Assembly: GCA_003218785.1 (NCBI GenBank)
Contig: QHOM01000096.1
Span: 1 to 9,856, forward strand
DNA: 9,856 nucleotides
Source: Verrucomicrobiota bacterium
GTDB lineage: Bacteria > Verrucomicrobiota > Verrucomicrobiia > Chthoniobacterales > UBA10450
Direction: 5' to 3'
The notes beneath the pieces are model-generated. The model saw only the letters and a list, made by a program, of their open reading frames with translations. It was not told the origin of the DNA and searched no databases. Positions 1 through 5,535 of this stretch are shown in pieces. Positions within the stretch are counted from its first letter, which is position 1. Each line of letters starts with the position of its first letter. The translations under genes were made by a program, and so were the position numbers.

Positions 1-301
1 CGATCAGCACACGGAGAATGCGCGCCACCGCGTACGGATCGAGCGCACGGGAATCATCGATGCGAATGGCACGATCGACGCCCATCGCCAGCGCGGCGCG
101 GATTTGTTCGTCGACCGTAGGCGCCCCGATCGTGATGCCCACGATCTCGGCGGCTTCGCCGCGTTCGCGAATCCGCAACGCTTCCTCGATGGCGATTTCG
201 TCGAATGGGTTGATCACCGACTTGGGCGTCGAAGCCGCTGCGCCCACAACGGTGGCGTCGTTGGGGTCGGGCACGCTCTTGAACGGAACCAGGATCTTCA
301 T
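1..301 (-). CDS. etfB: Electron transfer flavoprotein beta subunit, N-terminal 100 residues (runs off left edge)
   Basis: Translating the minus strand from the ATG at 301 gives a protein opening with MKILVPFKSVPDPND and continuing with SVINPFDEIAIEEALRI and then AALAMGVDRAIRI. These are the standard N-terminal blocks of EtfB. ETF is a soluble cytoplasmic heterodimer that accepts electrons from acyl-CoA dehydrogenases and passes them to ETF-quinone oxidoreductase; EtfB binds AMP and contacts the dehydrogenase. The full protein is about 250 residues, so roughly 40% is present. The start lies 19 bp after the stop of the dehydrogenase gene on the same strand, which suggests one operon, although no clear Shine-Dalgarno sequence is seen in the gap. 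etfA would be expected next, outside the window. The family call is firm; pairing with the neighbouring dehydrogenase is inferred from adjacency. Confidence 0.9.
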   Translation of the reverse strand, partial: MKILVPFKSVPDPNDATVVGAAASTPKSVINPFDEIAIEEALRIRERGEAAEIVGITIGAPTVDEQIRAALAMGVDRAIRIDDSRALDPYAVARILRVLI

Positions 302-320
302 CGACCGACTTGGGATTCGC

Positions 321-1475
321 TCACAGACCCAGCATTGAGGCGATGATGTTGCGCTGGATTTCGCTCGTGCCCGAGTAGAGCTTGCTGCCGATGGCGTCGC
401 GCAATTCCCGCTCGACCTCGTACTCGGTCATGTAGCCGTAGCCGCCGTGGATCTGGATCGCGTCCTCGCAGCATTTCACCCAGCAGTCGCTGATGTGCAG
501 CTTGGTCATCGCGGCCTCCAGATACACGCTCTTGCGGTGGCCGCTCAACCACGCGTAATGGTAAAGCATGTTTCGGCAACTCTCGACGCGCAGCTTCATA
601 TCGACGATTTTGCTGGCTACTAGCTGGAATTTGCCGATCGACTGGCCCCCTTGTTTGCGCTCGTTCGCATAACGGATGCACGTCTCCAACAAGCGTTGCA
701 TCGACCCGACCGCACTTGCCAGGATGCAACCGCGTTCCCAAGTCATCGACCGCGTGAACAGAAAAGCTCCCCCACCTTCTTTGCCGAGCAAGTTTTCTTC
801 CGGCACCTCGCAGTTTTCGAAAAACACTTCGGCCATCGGCGACGTGCGCACACCCATCTTCTCGAGCTTGCGCGCGACGTTCATCCCCGGCGAATCTTTC
901 TCGACGAGGAAGGCGCTGATTCCATCCGGCCCGCGCGTTTTGTCTACCGTGGCAAACACGACGAGCAGATCCGCAACGGGACCGTTGGTGACGAAGACTT
1001 TGCTGCCGTTGAGAACGTACGTAGAGTCTTTCTTGACGGCGGTCGTGGCGAGGCTGAATGCGTCCGAGCCGCTATTTGGTTCGCTCATTGCGTTGCCGCC
1101 GATGAGCGTGCCGTTAGAAAGGCCGGGCAGGTATTTTTTCTTTTGCGCCTCGGAACCGTTGTAGACGAGCGGAATGATCGCCGTCCACATGTGGGCGTTT
1201 ATCGAGAAGAGCAGGCCGTTGTCCTTGCAGGCGTATCCGAGGCGCTCGAGGGCTGCCACGGCAGTGAGTGGATCGGTCCCGAGCCCGCCGTACTCGGTCG
1301 GGACAAGCAAGCCCTGGATGCCGAAGTCGCCGCATTTTTTCCAGGCCTCGTGGTTGAAAACGCCCTTGCGATCGTTCTCGATCACATCGCGTTGAGTTCT
1401 CAGTCGGCCTCTGTATCGCTTGTCCCGCTCCCGACTAGCTTCGGCAAGGCCGCTGCCATGGGCCGCGGGCGTCAC
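321..1475 (-). CDS. Acyl-CoA dehydrogenase family flavoprotein, PltE-like (candidate prolyl-carrier dehydrogenase), N-terminus probably lost
   Basis: The 384-residue frame has the ACAD fold blocks: FGIQGLLVPTEYGG (51-64), the FAD/substrate segment GGNAMSEPNSGSD (126-138), a middle beta domain ending in AEVFFENCEVP, and the C-terminal helices with IHGGYGYM and YSGTSEIQRNIIA. The usual catalytic Glu of the YEGT loop is Ser368 here. The likely base is instead Glu247 in TWERG, as in isovaleryl-CoA dehydrogenase and in PltE/RedW-type enzymes that oxidise prolyl-S-carrier protein to pyrrolyl-2-carboxyl-S-carrier protein. A short- or branched-chain acyl-CoA substrate remains possible. The first 28 or so residues do not look like an ACAD N-terminus. 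Family members usually have an FA..ELN helix before DVIEND, and an ELN triplet occurs here only in another frame (1391-1399). The start at 1475 (GTG) is therefore just the longest open frame. A good promoter lies at 1499-1527. Confidence 0.85.
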   Translation of the reverse strand: MTPAAHGSGLAEASRERDKRYRGRLRTQRDVIENDRKGVFNHEAWKKCGDFGIQGLLVPTEYGGLGTDPLTAVAALERLGYACKDNGLLFSINAHMWTAIIPLVYNGSEAQKKKYLPGLSNGTLIGGNAMSEPNSGSDAFSLATTAVKKDSTYVLNGSKVFVTNGPVADLLVVFATVDKTRGPDGISAFLVEKDSPGMNVARKLEKMGVRTSPMAEVFFENCEVPEENLLGKEGGGAFLFTRSMTWERGCILASAVGSMQRLLETCIRYANERKQGGQSIGKFQLVASKIVDMKLRVESCRNMLYHYAWLSGHRKSVYLEAAMTKLHISDCWVKCCEDAIQIHGGYGYMTEYEVERELRDAIGSKLYSGTSEIQRNIIASMLGL

Positions 1476-1761
1476 ACGGGAGACGCAGTAAAGTCGCGAT
1501 TCTACAGGCGAGGGGGAGAGCGGTCAAGCGAACGCCTTGCGGGGGAAATTTACGAATGCCGTCGACCATATGCCCGCGCACTACCTGCAACCGGTGGCGG
1601 CGTTGCTCGAGGAGCCTCTCCAATCGGCCGGGGGTGGCGCGAATTCCATGGGGATCGATCGTGAAAATAGAAACCGGGTTGTACTGCCATTCGATGATCC
1701 GGTTGAGAGTCGTTCCTGCTGTCTTAGGAATGTGAAGAAAGATTAGCGCCTCCCGGTCCAC
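1435..1761 (-). pseudogene. Sulfotransferase-family N-terminal fragment (PAPS-binding loop), 3' truncated
   Basis: From the GTG at 1761 the frame reads MDREALIFLHIPKTAGTT and later VVRGHMVDGIRKFPPQ. HIPKTAGTT is the 5'-phosphosulfate-binding loop of carbohydrate/membrane-type sulfotransferases (sulfotransferase family 2-like), and the GHM block is the usual second landmark, about residue 64. The next expected block, an LRDPVER-type 3'-phosphate-binding motif, is absent: after about residue 75 (near 1537) the sequence turns into low-information residues and ends at 1435. Complete members have about 200-300 residues, so only the first quarter to third remains and no activity is expected. The frame overlaps the 5' end of the dehydrogenase reading frame by 41 bp in another phase. 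No Shine-Dalgarno sequence precedes the GTG. It is best read as the remnant of a gene cut by a deletion or insertion that placed the dehydrogenase operon beside it. Confidence 0.7.
1499..1527 (-). promoter_or_regulatory. Sigma-70-type promoter for the dehydrogenase-etfB operon
   Basis: On the minus strand TTGACC (1527-1522) is followed after 17 bp by TAGAAT (1504-1499). Both hexamers are 5 of 6 to consensus with ideal spacing. Transcription would begin near 1492 and run into the dehydrogenase and etfB. The -35 box lies immediately past the point where sulfotransferase homology ends (about 1537), so promoter and gene start sit on the far side of an apparent recombination junction. A promoter here leaves at most about 35 residues of coding room upstream of the conserved ACAD blocks. 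Confidence 0.6.
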
Positions 1762-1762
1762 G

Positions 1763-1792
1763 TTAGCAAAATCTTAGCGTAGTGTATTTAAT
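1763..1792 (+). promoter_or_regulatory. Candidate promoter for the first halogenase
   Basis: TTAGCA (1763-1768) and TTTAAT (1787-1792) are separated by 18 bp. The -10 hexamer is 5 of 6 and the -35 only 4 of 6 to consensus. Transcription would start near 1799, about 33 nt before the ATG at 1832, which has a strong Shine-Dalgarno sequence. The position is sensible; the match is moderate. Confidence 0.4.
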
Positions 1793-1831
1793 CCAGCAAC
1801 CACAGTATCTGGCATTTTTGGAGGATGATTC

Positions 1832-3346
1832 ATGCCAACCCGGTTTGGCGACGAGACTTCGCGTGGGAGGAATTCGAAAATGCTTGCTTTTCGATCCGAA
1901 TCTTGTAGAAAAAAAGTTTTCCATAAAAAAGATGGCGCTATGCCTTCAAGACAATACGACGTGATTATTATCGGCGGCGGACCAGCGGGTTCGACCGCGG
2001 CAACGTTACTCGCGATGGACCGGCATTCGGTGCTGGTTTTGGAAAAGGCAAAGTTCCCTCGAGATCACGTTGGCGAATCGCTGCTGCCGTTTTGTTATTC
2101 GCTCTTCGAACGTCTCGGGGTCCTCGACCAGATGAAGAAAATGTACGTTCGCAAGCCGGGCGTTCGCTTTCTGGACGCCGACGGCAATCACTCCACCACG
2201 TGGTGCTTCGCCCATGTGCTGCACGGTCCGGATTTTCTTTCGTTTCACGTGCCCCGAAACATTTTTGATGACATGTTGCTAAAGAATGCGCGCAAGCATG
2301 GAGCCGAGGTTGAGGAAGAAACCAAGGTAACAGCGGTCGATCTTGATGAGCCTGATCGTGTCGAAGTCACTGCAGTCAAGGCTGACGGCACGACGATCAA
2401 GTACCGCGGCCGATTCCTGTTGGATGCCAGTGGCCGGGACACGTTCATGGCCAACCGCAACGGCTGGAAGAAACCGCACCCCCAACTCGACCGTACGGCA
2501 CTCAGCACCCATTGGATGGGCGGCAACCAGCTAGGCGGGATTAGCGAAGGGCTCTTACAGATTCTTTACCTCGGTGGCGACAAACAAGGGTGGCTTTGGG
2601 TCATCCCCATCCAGGAAGGTCGCCTCAGCGTCGGGGTGGTCCTGAATGCCGCCTACATTCGCGGGCAGAAGGAGAAGTTGCTACCCGCCCACGGGAAGCA
2701 GTGGCAGATGGCGCTCTACAAACAGGAGCTTATGGAGTCGCAATTCCTGAGAAACGTCCTCGATGGCGCGCGAATCGTCCTGCCGCTGATGATCAATGGC
2801 AATTTCTCATATTTTATCAACTCGGATAGGAAACACGGACAGAACTTCGCGCTGATTGGCGACGCCTCAACCTTCATCGATCCGATTTTTGCCAGCGGCG
2901 TGTATCTTTCGATAAATGGGGCCCGCATGGTAAGCGATGCGCTCCATGTGCGCTTCACCCAGGGAGAGGAGCAGGGAGCGGCAGAAATGGACCGCGCCTA
3001 CGAGCAGATCAATGGCGCCTACAAGTTCGTAAACAAATCCATTATGTATTTCTACAATCCCGACGCGATCAATCTTGCGCAGGCCGGATATGCCGCACCG
3101 GTTTTGGGGGACCACCAGCATTACGAAGACATGATGGCGCTGGGCCATTATTTGCTCGCTGGCGATTTCTTCGAGCGGCACAAAGAATACACCGAATTCT
3201 TGGATATGCTTCAGGACAAGCGGCTCTTCAAGAGATACAAAAAACTTGTGATGGATCGGCCCGAGTTCCAGGCGACCAGTTGCGGAATGGGCCGTGCCTC
3301 GATTTTTCCGACCGAACCCCCCGTCCTCCCGGTCATGCAGCAGTAA
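1832..3346 (+). CDS. Flavin-dependent halogenase, CndH/PltA-like (carrier-tethered substrate type)
   Basis: Numbered from the internal ATG at 1940 (468 residues), the enzyme has an FAD dinucleotide-binding loop GGGPAG (12-17), FPRDHVGESLLP (39-50), a Lys at 72 (RKPGV) in the place of the catalytic lysine that relays hypohalous acid, the halogenase signature WLWVIP (218-223), and a second FAD motif IGDASTFIDPIFASG (306-320). Such enzymes use FADH2, O2 and halide to halogenate electron-rich rings; relatives of this shape act on carrier-protein-bound substrates. In the FxxPxxSxG motif the Ser position is Ala318. Start choice: ATG 1832 has GGAGG 7 nt upstream, ATG 1880 has GGGAGG 9 nt upstream, and ATG 1940, where family homology starts, has no clear ribosome site. 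Starting at 1832 adds a basic 36-residue leader. A reduced-flavin supplier is not seen nearby. It is convergent with a close paralogue 284 bp away. Confidence 0.88.
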   Translation: MPTRFGDETSRGRNSKMLAFRSESCRKKVFHKKDGAMPSRQYDVIIIGGGPAGSTAATLLAMDRHSVLVLEKAKFPRDHVGESLLPFCYSLFERLGVLDQMKKMYVRKPGVRFLDADGNHSTTWCFAHVLHGPDFLSFHVPRNIFDDMLLKNARKHGAEVEEETKVTAVDLDEPDRVEVTAVKADGTTIKYRGRFLLDASGRDTFMANRNGWKKPHPQLDRTALSTHWMGGNQLGGISEGLLQILYLGGDKQGWLWVIPIQEGRLSVGVVLNAAYIRGQKEKLLPAHGKQWQMALYKQELMESQFLRNVLDGARIVLPLMINGNFSYFINSDRKHGQNFALIGDASTFIDPIFASGVYLSINGARMVSDALHVRFTQGEEQGAAEMDRAYEQINGAYKFVNKSIMYFYNPDAINLAQAGYAAPVLGDHQHYEDMMALGHYLLAGDFFERHKEYTEFLDMLQDKRLFKRYKKLVMDRPEFQATSCGMGRASIFPTEPPVLPVMQQ

Positions 3347-3630
3347 GGGAGATTTAAGCCCGCTAATTGATCAAGCGGTCATGATTTCGATCCGCCCCTT
3401 GTCATTGCCCGCGTCCCGCGTCCACGCTGTCCCGCGCCCAAGCCAGACGTTCTTCACTCGTGTGCGGGTGCGATTCCCGGCGGCTGCAACTCTAGTCCTT
3501 ACTGAGCCCATAGCCTAGACTACAAACGTTCGGGAGGTCCCCCTCCCAACGGCCGACGATCATCACTTGGCAAAACGAGGTTGGAGACGTGTCTGCTCAG
3601 CAGTACGTCGGCAACCTTGGGCGTGAGATT
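3347..3630. other. Convergent intergenic gap between the two paralogous halogenases
   Basis: Both flanking genes end here. I see no coding frame resembling a known family. One short inverted repeat, GGGAGG-TCCC-CCTCCC (3532-3547), could fold, but no run of T follows on either strand, so a bidirectional terminator is possible but unsupported. A 13-base segment at 3466-3478 resembles a tRNA T-arm (one mismatch to GGGTTCGATTCCC), without the rest of a tRNA. Confidence 0.4.
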
Positions 3631-4962
3631 TTAGACGCGCTGCGCGGTAAGAGCTTTGTTGCGCTCGCGGTCGCGATCGACCATATCGCGGAAAACATCC
3701 TCCCAACGCCCGTGGCAAGTGGGTTGAACGAAATCTTTACGATCGATTACGAACTTCTGGTATCTCTGAAACTGCTTTGGATCTTGAAGAGTTTCGAAAA
3801 ATGCCTGATACTTTTGATAGTTTTCAAAGAAATCTCCCGACAGCATGTAATGGCCGGCCGCCATCGCATTCTCGGCCGACTTGTGGGCCACGCCATCTGC
3901 GCCAGCCTGTGCCCAGGTCACGGCATGCGGGTTGTAGAAGAGACGAATCATCTGATGCACAAAGTTGTAGGCACCTGTGATCTGCTTGTAAGCGGTGGTC
4001 AGCATCTCATTTCCGCCGTTGAGTCCTTCGGTAAGCTGTTTATCCACGGCTGGAGCAACGAGGAAAGCGCTCTTCATTGAAAGAAACACGCCGCTAGAAA
4101 AAATCGGGTCAATGAATCCACGCGCGTCTCCCACCATGGCGTAGTTGGAGCCGAAGTGGTTTTTGACTTCGTAGGAATAGTTTCCGTTGATCATCATTGG
4201 GAGGACCATCGAGCTACCCTCCAATAGCTCGCGAACGAACTTGGAGTTCATCAATTCCTGCATGCAAAGGTCATACTTCCAATCGGTCGAGCCGCTCTCC
4301 TTCAGCTTCCGTTGCTCGTCTCCCATGTAGATGATGATCGAGAGTCCTTCTTCGAGTCCGCCGCGAAGCTTGACACCGCCCCAGTGCGACCAGATCGCGG
4401 TCCGATCAAGCTCCTCACGTGGCTTGCGCCAGCCATTCTTTGCGCCAATGAAAGCATCGCGCCCGCTTGCGTCGACGAGAAATCGCGCGCGATGGAGAGC
4501 CTTTTGGCTGTTCAAATCCAAGCTCTTCACCGTAACCCTGTCGCTCACACTGGTAACGTCCGCTTCGATGACCGATGTTTCCTCGCGCACCTCGGCACCG
4601 TTTTTTGCGGCATTTTTCAAAAGCATGTGGTCGAAGTCGCCGCGGATCACCTGAAATGAAAGATAGGTCTCGTCCTTGATAACGTGATCAAAACACCAAG
4701 TGGTCGAAGTGCGGCCGTCTCTATCGATAAAGCGGACACCCGGCTTCCGAACGAAACTCTTCTTCATTTCGTCAACCACGCCGAGGTCCTTGAAAAGCGT
4801 GTAGCAAAAAGGCAAGAGCGATTCACCTACATGCTCCCGAGGAAATTTCTCCCGTTCGAGTAAAAGAACATTGCGACCCGCGCGCGCGAGCAAGGTTGCC
4901 GCGGTCGAGCCCGCTGGTCCACCTCCAATTACAATAACGTCGTGGCTAGTTTCGTGATTCAT
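3631..4962 (-). CDS. Flavin-dependent halogenase paralogue lacking the WxWxIP motif (in-frame internal deletion)
   Basis: This 443-residue protein is a close paralogue of the upstream halogenase, roughly 60% identical by eye over the first 200 residues. It keeps the FAD loop GGGPAG (13-18), EHVGESLLPFC (43-53), the catalytic-type Lys73 (RKPGV), and VGDARGFIDPIFSSG (277-291). Between YMGDEQ (ending at 217) and RKLKESG, however, about 26 residues present in the paralogue are missing, and these carry the whole WxWxIP signature. The frame is intact on both sides, the junction being near 4311-4312. The rest of the protein shows no stops, so the gene may still be expressed as an inactive or changed enzyme. 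The start at 4962 (ATG) is chosen because family homology begins there and because the upstream in-frame ATG at 5031 falls inside the -10 box of a strong promoter. Confidence 0.85.
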   Translation of the reverse strand: MNHETSHDVIVIGGGPAGSTAATLLARAGRNVLLLEREKFPREHVGESLLPFCYTLFKDLGVVDEMKKSFVRKPGVRFIDRDGRTSTTWCFDHVIKDETYLSFQVIRGDFDHMLLKNAAKNGAEVREETSVIEADVTSVSDRVTVKSLDLNSQKALHRARFLVDASGRDAFIGAKNGWRKPREELDRTAIWSHWGGVKLRGGLEEGLSIIIYMGDEQRKLKESGSTDWKYDLCMQELMNSKFVRELLEGSSMVLPMMINGNYSYEVKNHFGSNYAMVGDARGFIDPIFSSGVFLSMKSAFLVAPAVDKQLTEGLNGGNEMLTTAYKQITGAYNFVHQMIRLFYNPHAVTWAQAGADGVAHKSAENAMAAGHYMLSGDFFENYQKYQAFFETLQDPKQFQRYQKFVIDRKDFVQPTCHGRWEDVFRDMVDRDRERNKALTAQRV

Positions 4963-5029
4963 GGTTTCAATCAGATGCGCCGGTGCCGGCGTGCAACACC
5001 GTCCGGGGATTCTTAGCGTTGAATCTGCC

Positions 5030-5057
5030 ATTCTAGAAATTCCACATCGAATGTCAA
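5030..5057 (-). promoter_or_regulatory. Near-consensus sigma-70 promoter for the minus-strand halogenase
   Basis: TTGACA (5057-5052, perfect) and TAGAAT (5035-5030, 5 of 6) are spaced by 16 bp on the minus strand. Initiation near 5023 gives a leader of about 60 nt before the ATG at 4962. The in-frame ATG at 5031 overlaps the -10 box and so would not be transcribed, which settles the start. The leader contains a small GC hairpin, CGCCG-GCAC-CGGCG. The -10 hexamer is the same as that of the dehydrogenase operon. Confidence 0.65.
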
Positions 5058-5372
5058 GGGGTCAATCAGCGCCAATAATCATAAACACTCTGGGTTCAAT
5101 AAAAAGAGAGCCAGGGATATCCGCCTTTGGAATCTGGATCAAGAAAGCGCGGACCGGGCCTTGCCAAGACAAAACTGGTCTCCAATCCCTCCCTCGTTTT
5201 ATCTTGCTTGATGGGCTCGTTTAGTGTTGCCTGTCGCGGTACTTGAGCGTTTTGCTACCGGGAAACTTTTTTCCCTTTGAAGACGTGAAATGTCGGGGGA
5301 TGACGTTGTAAACAGCGTGAACCTAGGTTTGTTTGCTATTGACCAATGATACCTACTAGATGCCATGAATTG
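5036..5372. other. Divergent spacer without a recognisable gene
   Basis: Apart from the minus-strand promoter at its left end I see no gene here. Open frames on both strands are short, with composition unlike their neighbours. One inverted repeat, GGGAAA-CTTT-TTTCCC (5260-5275), could form a 6-bp hairpin followed by only three T, so it is a poor terminator. No convincing promoter for the adenylating enzyme was found; its transcript may start anywhere in this stretch or in the relic that follows. Confidence 0.4.
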
Positions 5373-5441
5373 ACCCGTTCGATGGCGGTACGCGACGCGC
5401 TCGGTTACGGCTGCGAGGATAACGGCCCGCTCTTCTCGATA
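5373..5441 (+). pseudogene. Relic of a second PltE-like acyl-CoA dehydrogenase
   Basis: Read on the plus strand, this stretch gives LTRSMAVRDALGYGCEDNG followed by PLFSI. It matches LTAVAALERLGYACKDNG plus LLFSI of the intact dehydrogenase at the left of the window. At DNA level 5400-5441 matches the minus strand of 1241-1200 at 37 of 42 bases. The matching frame continues open to a stop at 5520-5522 (46 codons from the ATG at 5382), but beyond the match it no longer looks like an ACAD, and nothing before it does either. It is therefore a short surviving piece of a dehydrogenase gene that once stood directly before the adenylating enzyme, a common gene order in pyrrole-forming clusters. A short conserved unrelated ORF is the alternative. 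Confidence 0.55.
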
Positions 5442-5535
5442 GTCTCTAAAGGAACCTTCGCGCTGTTCTGGCAAGCGCCGGGCCAACCGAAAATTCAGAA
5501 AGTGGTCCTCACAGCTATCTAGGTCTTTGCCGCCG

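Noticed and set aside
651..1664. 337-codon plus-strand open frame
   Set aside because: It is antisense to the dehydrogenase and the sulfotransferase fragment and has no domain signature of its own; long antisense frames are common in GC-rich codon usage.
1825..1908. 27-codon frame beginning at ATG 1825 as a leader peptide of the first halogenase
   Set aside because: The Shine-Dalgarno sequence directly abuts this ATG with no spacing, while it is well placed for ATG 1832.
3441..3488. tRNA T-arm-like segment (GGGTGCGATTCCC) followed by CGGCTGCA, possibly the 3' half of a tRNA used as an integration site
   Set aside because: The T-stem is only partly paired, no matching 5' acceptor strand lies about 72 nt upstream, and no anticodon loop with U33 can be placed.
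3532..3547. GGGAGG-TCCC-CCTCCC hairpin as a bidirectional terminator between the convergent halogenases
   Set aside because: No T run follows on either strand, and the stem is only 6 bp.
3589..4080. 163-codon open frame on the plus strand
   Set aside because: It lies almost wholly antisense to the second halogenase, whose motifs are unambiguous; the frame itself shows no family features.
4963..5031. Longer N-terminus for the minus-strand halogenase from ATG 5031
   Set aside because: That ATG overlaps the -10 box of the promoter, and the extra 23 residues have no counterpart in the family.
5199..5486. 95-codon minus-strand open frame in the divergent spacer
   Set aside because: No recognisable motif, and it runs antisense through the dehydrogenase relic that reads on the plus strand.
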